A stretch of 64,000 nt of DNA, from NCBI RefSeq assembly GCF_009733595.1, contig NZ_WOFH01000005.1, positions 589,448 to 653,447 of the forward strand, given 5' to 3'. A model generated the notes under the pieces. It searched no databases, was not told where the DNA came from, and saw only the letters and a list, made by a program, of their open reading frames with translations. Made by a program: the position numbers and the translations under genes. This document shows, piece after piece, positions 1-8,662 of the stretch; the first letter of the stretch is position 1; the number at the start of each line of letters is the position of its first letter. Source of the stretch: Actinomadura litoris. Its GTDB lineage: Bacteria; Actinomycetota; Actinomycetes; Streptosporangiales; Streptosporangiaceae.

Positions 1-686
1 AGCTGGCGACGGTGCTGCGGACGCTGGAGCGGGTGCAGGAGACCTGGAACGCCGAGCAGACCGGCGGCAAGCGGATCTCGCTGGCCGACCTGATCATCCT
101 CGGCGGGTCCGCGGGCGTCGAGCGGGCGGCCAAGGACGCCGGCCACGACATCGAGGTGCCCTTCACCCCCGGGCGCACCGATGCCTCGCAGGAGCAGACC
201 GACGTGGAGTCGTTCGAGGTGATGGAGCCGGCGCACGACGGCTTCCGCAACTACCTCAAGAAGGGCCACCTGCTGCCGGGCGAGTTCCTGCTGATCGACC
301 GGGCGAACCTGCTCACGCTGAGCCCGCCGCAGATGACCGTGCTGCTCGGCGGCCTGCGCGTCCTCGGCGTGAACCACGGGCAGTCGTCCCTGGGCGTCCT
401 CACCGACCGTCCCGGCACCCTGACCAACGACTTCTTCGTGAACCTGCTCGACATGGGCACGGTGTGGAAGGCGACGTCGGAGGAGGCGGAGACCTTCGAG
501 GGCCGCGACGCCTCGGGCAAGGTCCGGTGGACCGGCAGCCGCGCCGACCTGGTGTTCGGCTCGAACTCCGAGCTGCGCGCGGTCGCGGAGGTCTACGCGA
601 GCGACGACGCCGAGGAGAAGTTCGTCCAGGACTTCGTCGCGGCGTGGGTCAAGGTCATGAACCTCGACCGCTACGACCTCGCCTGA
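1..686 (+). CDS. katG: Catalase-peroxidase KatG, C-terminal part (5' end outside window)
   Basis: The reading frame is open from the window edge (first full codon at base 3) to TGA at 684-686, giving about 227 residues. The sequence matches the C-terminal peroxidase-like domain of KatG: VQETWN, RISLADLIILGG, GFRNYLKKGHLLPGEFLLIDRANLLTLSPPQMTVLLGG and an end in VKVMNLDRYDL. KatG is a haem enzyme that removes H2O2 and organic peroxides; this second domain lacks the catalytic haem and supports folding of the first. The gene converges on a Fur-family regulator with a strong hairpin between them, whereas in many actinomycetes furA lies directly upstream of katG on the same strand. Confidence 0.95.
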   Translation, partial: LATVLRTLERVQETWNAEQTGGKRISLADLIILGGSAGVERAAKDAGHDIEVPFTPGRTDASQEQTDVESFEVMEPAHDGFRNYLKKGHLLPGEFLLIDRANLLTLSPPQMTVLLGGLRVLGVNHGQSSLGVLTDRPGTLTNDFFVNLLDMGTVWKATSEEAETFEGRDASGKVRWTGSRADLVFGSNSELRAVAEVYASDDAEEKFVQDFVAAWVKVMNLDRYDLA

Positions 687-699
687 GCGTCCCGGCGGC

Positions 700-733
700 G
701 TCCAGGCCAGCCCGGTTCCGGGTCGGCCTGGAC
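700..733. terminator. Bidirectional hairpin between katG and fur
   Basis: The arms at 700-715 and 718-733 pair as 5 bp plus 9 bp, interrupted by a two-base internal mismatch, around a TT loop. It sits exactly between two convergent stop codons, so it could end transcription from both sides. There is no strong T-run. Confidence 0.7.
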
Positions 734-744
734 GTTTCCGCTGT

Positions 745-1179
745 TCAGGGGGTCTTCGGCCGGCAGTTCGGGCACAGGCCCCAGAACGTCACGTCGGCCT
801 GGTCGACCAGGTAGCCCTCGTCGTCGGACGGGTCGAGGCAGGGCGCGGCCCCGACGACGCAGTCGACGTCCTTGACCGCGCCGCAGTTCCGGCACACCAA
901 GTGGTGGTGGTTGTCGCCGACCCGCCCCTCGAACCGGGCGGGGCCGCCCGCCGGTTCGATCCGGCGCACGAGGCCCGCCGCCGTCAGCGCGTGCAGCGCC
1001 TCGTAGACGGCCTGGAGCGAGATGTGGCCGACGCGGTCGCGCACGCCGGAGGCGATCGTCTCGGCGTCGAGGTGGTCGCCGGCGCGGACGGTGTCGAGCA
1101 GCGCGACGCGTCCGGCCGTCACCCGGAGGCCGGCACCGCGCAGTTCCTCGGCGATGGACGGGGCGGACGGAGCGGTCAC
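745..1179 (-). CDS. Fur-family metal/peroxide-responsive repressor (FurA/PerR/CatR-like)
   Basis: 144 residues, the usual Fur length. An N-terminal winged helix (about residues 12-75, with ISLQAVYEALHALTAAGLVRRI as recognition region) is followed by the dimerisation/metal domain. Visible metal ligands are NHHH at 90-93 and two CxxC pairs (Cys96/Cys99 and Cys136/Cys139) that would bind structural zinc. The katG neighbour suggests it is a redox sensor of the FurA/PerR/CatR type rather than an iron-sensing Fur; that is inference. Its promoter region faces the AAA ATPase gene. Confidence 0.88.
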   Translation of the reverse strand: MTAPSAPSIAEELRGAGLRVTAGRVALLDTVRAGDHLDAETIASGVRDRVGHISLQAVYEALHALTAAGLVRRIEPAGGPARFEGRVGDNHHHLVCRNCGAVKDVDCVVGAAPCLDPSDDEGYLVDQADVTFWGLCPNCRPKTP

Positions 1180-1194
1180 GGCAACCGAACCTGC

Positions 1195-1250
1195 CCTTCA
1201 CGAATCATGAACGACTCAAGTCAACAAATGACATCAGTCTAAGTCACTTT
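1195..1250 (-). promoter_or_regulatory. Candidate fur promoter/operator region
   Basis: This AT-richer block between fur and the divergent ATPase carries repeated GACT/AAGTC half-sites; on the minus strand GACTTAGAC is followed by TTGACTTGAGTC. The TTGACT resembles a -35 box and the half-sites could be an autoregulatory Fur operator. No convincing -10 at the right distance is seen, so this is tentative. Confidence 0.3.
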
Positions 1251-1321
1251 TCCCATGATGCGCCGTCGGCGGGATCGGGCGCGGGAGGGGTCCCGGCGCC
1301 GTTCGGGGAGGCTTGGCGGCC

Positions 1322-2746
1322 ATGCGCGAGACATTCAGGGCGGAAGTCCGCCAGATAGCGGGGGCCATCGCCTTCGAGACCGTGATGCGGCACGGCGACG
1401 CCCTGGCCAGATCCCCCCATGCCGAGCGGCTGATCGAGGCGATCGCGCGCCGGACGGCCGCCGAGATCGCGCACGAGATCGCCGACGAGCGCGCCGCCCG
1501 CGCCGAACAGCTCCTGGCCGGCGCGCGGGAGGCGGCCGGGGAGACGGCCGCCGCCACCGCGCGCGAGATCGCCGGGGCCGCCGCCGCGGCCGCCGCGTCC
1601 GAGGCCGCGGCGGCATCGCTGGCGGAGGTGCGCGCGGCCGTCGAGGAGGACGTGCGCGCGGCGCGCGCCGCCGCCGAGAACGACCGGAAGAACGCGTGGG
1701 CCGCGCTGCGGGACGCGCGCGAGGGCGCCAAACGGGACCTGCGGGCCGGCCGGGACTCGCTCAACGAGGCGCGCTCGGCCGTCGAGGAGGAGGTGAAGGC
1801 GGCCCGCTCGGCGGTCGGGGAGGAGCTGAAGGGCGCCCGCGCGTCGCTGGCGCGGACGCGGGAGGAGATGACGCGGCACATCGACCGGTTCGCCCGCGAG
1901 GAGGCCGCCCGCGTCGTCGCCGAGGTCGTCGCCGGCAACGTGCCGCCCGTCGTCGAGGTCAACGTCGAGGGCGCCCTGGCCCCGGTCCGGGTCGGCGGCC
2001 ACACCCACCGGCTGCTCCCGGACGTGCTGCTCGCGCTCGGCGCGGGCTGCCACGTGCTGCTCGTCGGCCCCGCCGGGACCGGCAAGTCGATGATGGCCCA
2101 GCAGGCGGCGGAGGCGTTCGAGCAGGAGTTCCACGCGCTCTCGCTCGGCCCGACGACGCCGATGAGCAAGATCTTCGGCTACTACGACGCGCACGGCCAC
2201 TACCACGGGACGCCGTTCCGCCGCGCGTTCGAGCACGGCGGGCTGATGCTGCTCGACGAGCTGGACAGCGGCCACCCCGGGCTGCTGGCGGAGCTGAACC
2301 AGGCGCTGTCGATCCGGTCGTGCGCGTTCGCCGACGGCATGGTCGAGGCGCACCCGGACTTCCGGCTCGTCGCCACCGCGAACACCTACGGCACCGGCGG
2401 CGACCGGCAGTACGTGGGCCGCCAGGCGCTCGACGCCGCGACGCTGGACCGCTACATCGTGATCGACGTGCCGGTGGACGAGGGCCTGGAGGAGCGCCTC
2501 GCGCTCGGGTTCGCGCCCTCGCGGCAGGACGAGGCGATGCGGGTGGTCGAGGAGGTGCGGCGGCTGCGGGCGACCGCCGCCGAGAAGCGGCTGCCGGTGA
2601 TGTTCTCGCCCCGGGCCAGCATCGACGCGGCGCGCCTGCTCCAGGCGGGCGCGAGCGTCGAGCAGGCCATGCGCTGGCGGGTGGTGCGGGGCATGTCGGC
2701 CGCGCACCGCTCGGCCCTCGGCCTCGCCGAGGACGGCGCGGCGTGA
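1322..2746 (+). CDS. AAA+ ATPase (MoxR/CobS/dynein-related type) with long N-terminal coiled coil
   Basis: About 474 residues. The first 220 or so are Ala/Glu/Arg-rich, charged helix with heptad character, probably a coiled coil. The rest is an AAA_5-type ATPase: Walker A GPAGTGKS, Walker B GLMLLDELDS, sensor-like VATANT, and an Arg-containing segment before DRYIVIDVPVD. ATG at 1322 is preferred over TTG 1313 because GGGGAG at 1305-1310 is 11 nt from the ATG but only 2 nt from the TTG. The stop overlaps the next start (GTGA), so the two proteins are probably made together. MoxR-like ATPases usually remodel a vWA partner, which fits the next gene. Confidence 0.85.
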   Translation: MRETFRAEVRQIAGAIAFETVMRHGDALARSPHAERLIEAIARRTAAEIAHEIADERAARAEQLLAGAREAAGETAAATAREIAGAAAAAAASEAAAASLAEVRAAVEEDVRAARAAAENDRKNAWAALRDAREGAKRDLRAGRDSLNEARSAVEEEVKAARSAVGEELKGARASLARTREEMTRHIDRFAREEAARVVAEVVAGNVPPVVEVNVEGALAPVRVGGHTHRLLPDVLLALGAGCHVLLVGPAGTGKSMMAQQAAEAFEQEFHALSLGPTTPMSKIFGYYDAHGHYHGTPFRRAFEHGGLMLLDELDSGHPGLLAELNQALSIRSCAFADGMVEAHPDFRLVATANTYGTGGDRQYVGRQALDAATLDRYIVIDVPVDEGLEERLALGFAPSRQDEAMRVVEEVRRLRATAAEKRLPVMFSPRASIDAARLLQAGASVEQAMRWRVVRGMSAAHRSALGLAEDGAA

Positions 2747-3612
2747 CCGACGCGGCGCCCCGGCACGGCGACACCGTCCACGCGCTGCCGCCGATGTGGT
2801 CCTGGCAGGAGTTCGTGGACCGTGCCCGCGCCCCCGACACCATCGAGGACGGCGAGGGCCGGGGCTGCGCGGACGACTGGGCCGGGGCGACCTGGGAGGA
2901 GGCGCTGCGGCTCGCCGAGGACGGCTGGACGACCGTCCTGCCCGAGGTCGACGCCGAGGTCGCCGAACTGCGCGAGCGGGTCGGCGCCGAGGTGCTGACC
3001 ACCGCGCTCGTCCCCGCGTGGGATGTGACCGGCAGCGAGGTCGACATCGGCGCCTACCTGAGCGGCGAGCCTGAGTGCATGGTGGACGCGGTGCCGCAGC
3101 GCATCTCGACCCGCGGCCGCGTGGTGACGTTCTTCGTTCCGGCCGGATACGTGCACACGACCCCGCACTCGGCCGTCCACCATCGGGGCGTGGCGCTGGC
3201 CGCGCTGTGCTCCTCGATCATCGCCGCCGGGCACAGCGTCGAGATCTGGTCGGGCTTCTGCCCCTACGTGAGCACGACGGACCGCTACGCGTCCATCGCG
3301 CGGGTGGTCTCGGCGGCCGAGCCCTTCGACATGGGACGGCTGATGTTCGTGATGGCGCATCCGGCGATGCTGCGCCGCCTGTGGTGCGCCGTCTGGGACA
3401 GCGCCCCCACACCGAACGCCCTCACCATGTGGAGCGAGAACTACGGGCACGCCTCCTACGAGTGCTTCCCCGAAGACCTCCCGGAGGGCATCGAGGACCC
3501 GTACATCCTCCCGTTCCTGTCCCCGGCCGACCCGCAGTGGAGAACGGCGGAATCAGCGATCGCGTGGTGCCGAGAGATGTTCACCAGCCTCGGCCTGCTG
3601 CGCGCGGCCTGA
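2743..3612 (+). CDS. vWA-like partner protein (DUF7192-like)
   Basis: 289 residues, starting at GTG that overlaps the ATPase stop by 4 bp. It contains W-rich LPPMWSWQEFVDRA at the N-terminus and a central strand-helix-strand unit (TRGRVVTFFVPAGY, then RGVALAALCSSIIAAGHSVEIWSGF) with the layout of a von Willebrand A core but without a standard DxSxS metal site. From memory it resembles the DUF7192 proteins found beside CobS/MoxR-like ATPases in actinobacteria and phages. The likely role is substrate or effector adaptor for the ATPase; the cellular function is unknown. The gene converges on a kinase with a 3-bp gap. Confidence 0.6.
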   Translation: MTDAAPRHGDTVHALPPMWSWQEFVDRARAPDTIEDGEGRGCADDWAGATWEEALRLAEDGWTTVLPEVDAEVAELRERVGAEVLTTALVPAWDVTGSEVDIGAYLSGEPECMVDAVPQRISTRGRVVTFFVPAGYVHTTPHSAVHHRGVALAALCSSIIAAGHSVEIWSGFCPYVSTTDRYASIARVVSAAEPFDMGRLMFVMAHPAMLRRLWCAVWDSAPTPNALTMWSENYGHASYECFPEDLPEGIEDPYILPFLSPADPQWRTAESAIAWCREMFTSLGLLRAA

Positions 3613-3615
3613 CGG

Positions 3616-4902
3616 CTAGGCGTCGCCTTCGCCGCCGCCGCTGGTGCTTCCGCCTCTGCCGCCTGACCCGTTGAGGATCCGGTCCACGAACACGCGGTAG
3701 TCGACCTCGCCGTTCGGGTGCCGGTACCGGATGCGCCACGGGACGGACGGCGGGTACGCCGGGATGTCCACGGCGGTCTTCCAGGGCAGCGCGACGTTCC
3801 GGAGCGTCGTGCTCCTCCCGCCGACCGTGTAGGTCAGCGACGTCAGCCGGACGTCGCCGGTCAGCCGGATCTCCAGCACGCGGGACCGCGCGGCGGGCAC
3901 CGCCGACGCCGTCCTCAGGGGCGTCGGGGCCGCGCTCCCCGGCTCCCGCGCCTCCTTCTCCGGCGGCTCGCCGTTCTGCTGGAGGAGCAGCGCGCCGGCG
4001 GCGCCCCCGGACAGCGCCGCGACCAGCGCGCCCGCGCCCGCCAGCAGCGTCCGCCGCCGCGCGGGCTCCGGCGCCCGGGGCGCCGGGGGGTTCTCGATCT
4101 CGGTGATGTGCCGGTGGATCTCGTCCCGGATCGGCGGCGGCCACGCCGAGGGCGCGCCGGGTGCGAGCGATCCGGCGAGGTCGCGCAGCCCGGGACGGGA
4201 CGCCGGGTCGGGCCGCAGGCACCCGGCGACCACCGCCCGCAGCGCCTCGTCGGGGACGGCCGCGGGGTCGTCGGGCGGCTCGCCGGTGCATGCGAACACC
4301 AGCGTGGCGCCCAGGGAGTAGACGTCGGACGGCGGCCCGGTCGCCGCCCCGGCCTCCTGCTCGGGCGAGGCGAACCCGCGCGACCCCACCGGGCACCCCG
4401 CGACCGGCGCGCCGTCCCGCGACTCCTGGGCGATGCCGAAGTCGATCACGCGCGGGCCCTCGGCGGTGAGCAGCACGTTCGCCGGTTTCAGGTCGAGGTG
4501 CGCGTACCCGGCGCGGTGGATCAGCGTGAGCGCCTCGGCCAGCCCGGCCGCCAGCGCGCGCGCCGCGTCCGGCGGCAGCGGGCCGAACCGCCGGACGGCG
4601 TCGCGCAGCGACACCCCCGGCACGAACTCGGTCGCCATCCAGGGGCGCCGCCCGCCGGGGTCCGCGTCGAGCAGGCCGGGCCCGTACAGGCCGCCGACCT
4701 CGCGGGTCGCGGCCACCTCGCGGCGGAAGCGCGCGCGGTGCTCCGGGTCGTCGGCGAACTCGGCGTGCATCATCTTCACCGCGACCGGGCGTCCGCCGGC
4801 GGACCGGCCGAGGTAGACGACCGCCATGCCCCCCGACCCGGCGCGCGCCATGATCCGGAACCGCCCGACCGACCTCGGGTCGCTCTGCTCCAGCGGTCGC
4901 AC
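3616..4902 (-). CDS. Membrane-anchored Ser/Thr protein kinase
   Basis: 428 residues from GTG at 4900-4902. The N-terminal kinase domain (about 1-260) has a glycine loop GSGGMAVVY, lysine in VAVKMM, catalytic loop HLDLKPANVLL and DFG in VIDFGIA. The usual HRD arginine is Leu (HLD), so activation-segment control may differ from RD kinases. A proline/arginine stretch is followed by one membrane segment (RRTLLAGAGALVAALSGGAAGALLL) and an extracytoplasmic domain of about 110 residues ending in a Gly/Ser tail. It starts 3 bp after the PQQ-propeller kinase and is presumably cotranscribed with it. Confidence 0.9.
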   Translation of the reverse strand: MRPLEQSDPRSVGRFRIMARAGSGGMAVVYLGRSAGGRPVAVKMMHAEFADDPEHRARFRREVAATREVGGLYGPGLLDADPGGRRPWMATEFVPGVSLRDAVRRFGPLPPDAARALAAGLAEALTLIHRAGYAHLDLKPANVLLTAEGPRVIDFGIAQESRDGAPVAGCPVGSRGFASPEQEAGAATGPPSDVYSLGATLVFACTGEPPDDPAAVPDEALRAVVAGCLRPDPASRPGLRDLAGSLAPGAPSAWPPPIRDEIHRHITEIENPPAPRAPEPARRRTLLAGAGALVAALSGGAAGALLLQQNGEPPEKEAREPGSAAPTPLRTASAVPAARSRVLEIRLTGDVRLTSLTYTVGGRSTTLRNVALPWKTAVDIPAYPPSVPWRIRYRHPNGEVDYRVFVDRILNGSGGRGGSTSGGGEGDA

Positions 4903-4905
4903 CGG

Positions 4906-6933
4906 CTAGACCCCGTCCGGCGGGGTGAGGGCCAGCACCGACCCGTCGGCGGTGCCGACGAACACCGAGCCGCCGACGGCGACCGGCGCGGACGTCCGGA
5001 TGGTCACATCGGCCGGGTACCGCCACCGCGTGTGCCCGTCGGCCGCGTCCAGCGCGTAGACGTGGTGGTCGGCGCAGCCCACGTACACCGTGCCCCCGTC
5101 GACGCCGAGCGCGTTCCACTGGTTCCGGGACGTGGTCGCGAACAGCCGCCGCGACCACACCGGCTCACCGGTCGCGGCGCGGAGGGCGAGGACGTCCCCG
5201 GCGGCGGTCCCGAAGTAGAGCAGACCGGCCCCGGCCGCGAACCCGGAGCTCTCGTAGACGTCATTGCCGATCTGCCGCTTCCACACGGGCGCCCCGGTGT
5301 CGGCCCGCAGCGCGTGCACCGTGCCGGGGCCGTCGCAGACGAACACTTGGCCGTAGCACGCCTGCGGGTAGTGGGCCCAGGTCGCCGGGTACCTCCACCT
5401 GAGCCGTCCGGTGCCCGCGTCCAGGGCGGACACCGCTTTCCTGTCGGCCGCGACGACGAGGTCGCCGTCCACGGCGATGCCCATCTCGGCGCCGACGCGC
5501 GTGGTCCAGCGCCGCCGCCCGGTGCGCGCGTCCAGGGCGGTGACGGTCTCGTAGCCGAAGCAGGACACGTCCTCGCCCGCCACCGGATACATCGGGACCG
5601 CCTCGGACGGCCACGGATGACCCCACCGCTCGGTCCCGGACGAGGCGCGCACCATGCGGATCCGTCCGCCGAAGTGGTCGTACAGGAACACCCCGTCGCC
5701 GTCCACGCTGACGTGGGTGATGTCCCACGAGTGCTGCTTCCAGCGGGTCCTGCCGGTCTTCGGGTCGAGCGCGCGCAGCAGGCCCTCGGAGTGCGCCAGC
5801 ACGACGCCGCCTGCGGCGGCGAGGTCGGGGTAGTAGTCGCCCACGCCCACCTTCCACCGCCGCACCGCGAGCGGCGGCGGCCGGGTCGGTGAGGGCCGGA
5901 CGCTCGGCGACGCCGCCCCGGCGGCCGGGCCGGGCGCCGCCCGCCCACCGCCCCCGCGCTCGCCCCGCGACAGCGCCACCAGCGCCGCGCCCGTACCGGC
6001 GAACGCCACCGCCGCCGCGCCGCCGACGAGCAGGGCGCGCCTGCTCACCGGGGGCTCGCCGTCCTCGGCGGGCGGGCGCTCGGGCGGGTTCCGGGCCTCG
6101 TGCGCGCGGACGTCGATGGCCGCGGCGATCCCGTCCGGCAGCCACCGGGCGCCGTGCGCGGGGCCCGCCCCGTCGAGCCTGGCCAGCAGCTCGCCGGCGG
6201 ACGGCCGCAGCTCAGGCTCGGGCTGGAGGCAGTCCTCGATCAGGTCGCGCAGCCACGCGTCCTCCAGGTCGCCGAGCCGGGCGTCGACCCCGTCGCGGGA
6301 CGGCTCGGCGCCGGTCGCGGCGAACGCGAGCACGGCGCCGAGTGAGTACACGTCGCTGGACGGCCCGACCCTGCGCCCCGCCGCCTGCTCGGGCGACATG
6401 AACCCCGGGGTGCCCGGGTTGAAGCCCACCCGGGTGATCGTGACGGCGTCCTCGGGCCGGGCGATCCCGAAGTCGATCACCCGGGGTCCCCCGGCGGTCA
6501 GCATGATGTTCGCGGGCTTCAGGTCGCGGTGGGTCAGCCCCGCCCGGTGGATGTCGACCAGCGCCTCGGCGAGCCCGGCCGCCAGCGTGCGGACGGCCGC
6601 CGCCGGGAGCGTGCCCTGCCCGGCGACCGCCTCGCGCAGCGTCACCCCCGGCAGGTAGGCGGTGACCAGCCAGGGCGCCGCCGCCTCCGCGTCGGCGTCC
6701 AGCACCGGCGCCGTGAACGCGCCGCTGACCGTGCGGGCCGCGCCGATCTCCCGCCCGAACCGCGCCCGGTACGTCGCCTCGCCCGCGTGCCGGGCGCCGA
6801 TGACCTTGACCGCCACCGTGCGGCCGCCGGGCGAGCGGCCGAGGTAGACCACGCCCATGCCGCCGGTGCCCAGCCGGGCCAGCAGGCGGTAGCGGCCGAC
6901 CCGTCCTGGATCGTCCGGCCGCAACCGCTCCAC
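4906..6933 (-). CDS. Ser/Thr protein kinase with extracellular PQQ-type beta-propeller
   Basis: 675 residues. The cytoplasmic kinase domain has GTGGMGVVY, VAVKVI, HRDLKPANIML, DFGIARP and the APE-equivalent MSPEQ. One membrane segment (RRALLVGGAAAVAFAGTGAALVAL) leads to a sensor region of repeated blades of the form LDAxTGRxRW (e.g. ALDPKTGRTRWK, ALDARTGRRRWT, ALDAGTGRLRWR, ALRAATGEPVW), a PQQ/quinoprotein-like propeller. The propeller probably senses an envelope ligand and signals through the kinase. It is the upstream gene of a two-kinase operon. Confidence 0.93.
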   Translation of the reverse strand: MERLRPDDPGRVGRYRLLARLGTGGMGVVYLGRSPGGRTVAVKVIGARHAGEATYRARFGREIGAARTVSGAFTAPVLDADAEAAAPWLVTAYLPGVTLREAVAGQGTLPAAAVRTLAAGLAEALVDIHRAGLTHRDLKPANIMLTAGGPRVIDFGIARPEDAVTITRVGFNPGTPGFMSPEQAAGRRVGPSSDVYSLGAVLAFAATGAEPSRDGVDARLGDLEDAWLRDLIEDCLQPEPELRPSAGELLARLDGAGPAHGARWLPDGIAAAIDVRAHEARNPPERPPAEDGEPPVSRRALLVGGAAAVAFAGTGAALVALSRGERGGGGRAAPGPAAGAASPSVRPSPTRPPPLAVRRWKVGVGDYYPDLAAAGGVVLAHSEGLLRALDPKTGRTRWKQHSWDITHVSVDGDGVFLYDHFGGRIRMVRASSGTERWGHPWPSEAVPMYPVAGEDVSCFGYETVTALDARTGRRRWTTRVGAEMGIAVDGDLVVAADRKAVSALDAGTGRLRWRYPATWAHYPQACYGQVFVCDGPGTVHALRADTGAPVWKRQIGNDVYESSGFAAGAGLLYFGTAAGDVLALRAATGEPVWSRRLFATTSRNQWNALGVDGGTVYVGCADHHVYALDAADGHTRWRYPADVTIRTSAPVAVGGSVFVGTADGSVLALTPPDGV

Positions 6934-7116
6934 GCCTCTGCCTTCCCCACGCGCGTCCTGAGATCACACCGCCCCCATAATGGCGCCCGCACTCCCGGTC
7001 CGGAAGCCGGGACGCCCTGGTTGGTAATTCGACTCACAAGCGCGAGCCGAATTGAGCCGGACGATCACTTGGGGCGAATATCGGCGGGCCTCCAAGCCGC
7101 TTTTGATTACTCGGTG

Positions 7117-8097
7117 TCAGCGCGCGAGGGTGGCCAGGGCGTCGATTACCGGGGCGGGGTCGAGCGGGCCGAGGTGGGAGGCGCCCGGGAAGTCGTGGAC
7201 GCGGAACCGGTTGCGCGGCGTCAGCTCGTCGGCCTCGGCGATCATGCGGTCCTGGAGCGCGGTGGCGATCGTGCGGTCGTCACCGAAGCGCAGGTAGGTG
7301 CGGGGGAGGCGGCCCCAGGTCTCGGCGCGGCCGACCGCCCGCCCGGCGTAGGCCCTGGTGGGCTCGTCGGTCTGGACCATGCCCAGCACGCGGCGGAAGG
7401 CGTCGTCGGGATAGTCCGCGCACATCATCGCCTTGAGCGCCGCGAGGTCCTTGGCGTCGCCCGTGCGCGGATTCAGCCGCATCACGCCGAGCCGCTCGGA
7501 ATCACCGATGATCTGGTCGTAGGGAATGAGCGCCTCCTTGTTCTCGGGCGCCGCCGTGCAGTCGTCCGGACTGGGCATGCTCCGGCTGGGGCAGAACGCG
7601 GCCATGTAGCAGATGTGGTGCAGCAGGTGCGGGACGGCGTCGCCGACCCGGCTGACCGAGGCGCCGCCCAGGCTGTGCCCGACCAGCACGACCGGGCCGA
7701 GCGCGGCGGCCCGGCGCACGACGCCGGTGACGCGCCGCTCGTAGTCGTCCAGGCCGAGGCCCGCGAGCGGCGACGGCTCGGTGGCGAGGGCCGCGAGGTC
7801 CTGCCGCTGGTAGGACTCGGGGACGAACGCCTCCGCGCCGTGCATGGGCTGGTCGATCGCGACGACCTGGTGCCCCCGCAGGGAGAGTTCGCGGGCGATC
7901 GGGAGCCAGAAGGCCCCGGCGCTGTGGGTTCCGTGCACGAGGACGTAGGTGGTCGGCCTCCGGCGCGTTTCCGCCCTGGCCTCCGGTGCGCCGAGCCCCG
8001 CCGCGAGCGCGGCGCCCCCCGCGGCCAGTCCGAGCCCTCGCATCGCCGCCCGCCGACCGGGCAGCGCCGGTCCGGTGTGATCTGTGGTCATGGCCAC
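7117..8097 (-). CDS. Exported alpha/beta-fold hydrolase
   Basis: 326 residues. The N-terminus has paired arginines followed by a hydrophobic Ala/Gly-rich segment ending AEARAE-like (GRRAAMRGLGLAAGGAALAAG), so Tat or Sec export is likely. The mature part begins TYVLVHGTHSAGAFW (oxyanion HG), has nucleophile elbow GHSLGGAS, an acid region near RFGDDRT and a catalytic His in FPGASHLGPLDP. It is similar to methylesterase/salicylate-esterase-type hydrolases; the substrate is unknown. An ATG two codons further in is an alternative start. It lies 79 bp downstream of the flavin reductase on the same strand. Confidence 0.85.
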   Translation of the reverse strand: MAMTTDHTGPALPGRRAAMRGLGLAAGGAALAAGLGAPEARAETRRRPTTYVLVHGTHSAGAFWLPIARELSLRGHQVVAIDQPMHGAEAFVPESYQRQDLAALATEPSPLAGLGLDDYERRVTGVVRRAAALGPVVLVGHSLGGASVSRVGDAVPHLLHHICYMAAFCPSRSMPSPDDCTAAPENKEALIPYDQIIGDSERLGVMRLNPRTGDAKDLAALKAMMCADYPDDAFRRVLGMVQTDEPTRAYAGRAVGRAETWGRLPRTYLRFGDDRTIATALQDRMIAEADELTPRNRFRVHDFPGASHLGPLDPAPVIDALATLAR

Positions 8098-8176
8098 GAC
8101 GCTAGGGAGCGGCCGGACGCCCGGACATGGGCCTGGCCTCCCCTGCGGGGTGGGCCTGGCACCACATCCGGTCGCG

Positions 8177-8662
8177 TCACGGGCCCGCCGTCACGTAGCC
8201 GCCGCCGGTGAAGATCAGCGGGGGCTCCGCGACGCGCGCGGGGATCACCTCGACGACCTCGCCGACGAACAGCGTGTGGTCGCCGAGCCGGATGCGCCGC
8301 CGCACCCGGCAGTCGAAGGCGACCAGGCTGTCCAGCAGCAGCGGGTTCCCCGTCGCCAGCGTCGGCCGCCACCGGATCCCCGCGAACTGGTCCGCCTCCA
8401 TCGGCGCGCTCGCGGCGAACCGCTCGGCCTGCTCCCGCTGGTCGCGGGCCAGGACGTTGACGGTGTAGGAGCCGGTGTGGTGAAGGATCTCGTGCGTGCG
8501 GGCCCGGACGCCGACCGACGCCAGCAGCGTCGGCGGGTCGGTCGAGACCGAGAGCACGGCGTTCATCGTCATCGCGTGCGGCCTGCCCTGGCAGCGGGTG
8601 GTGAGCGCCACGACGCCGGTCGCCAGGTGCCGCATCGCCCACCGGTGCTCCTCGCCCGTCAC
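8177..8662 (-). CDS. Flavin reductase-like domain protein (FMN-binding split barrel)
   Basis: 161 residues, starting at GTG whose bases overlap the TGA of the luciferase-like gene (GTGA). The fold is visible as AMRHLATGVVALTTRCQGRPHAMTMNAVLSVSTDPPTLLASVGV, then GSYTVNVLARDQREQAERFA, and a C-terminal GDHTLFVGEVVEV. Such proteins reduce FMN/FAD with NAD(P)H and pass it to a partner monooxygenase. Coupling to the luciferase-like enzyme suggests the two form a two-component monooxygenase. Confidence 0.88.
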   Translation of the reverse strand: MTGEEHRWAMRHLATGVVALTTRCQGRPHAMTMNAVLSVSTDPPTLLASVGVRARTHEILHHTGSYTVNVLARDQREQAERFAASAPMEADQFAGIRWRPTLATGNPLLLDSLVAFDCRVRRRIRLGDHTLFVGEVVEVIPARVAEPPLIFTGGGYVTAGP

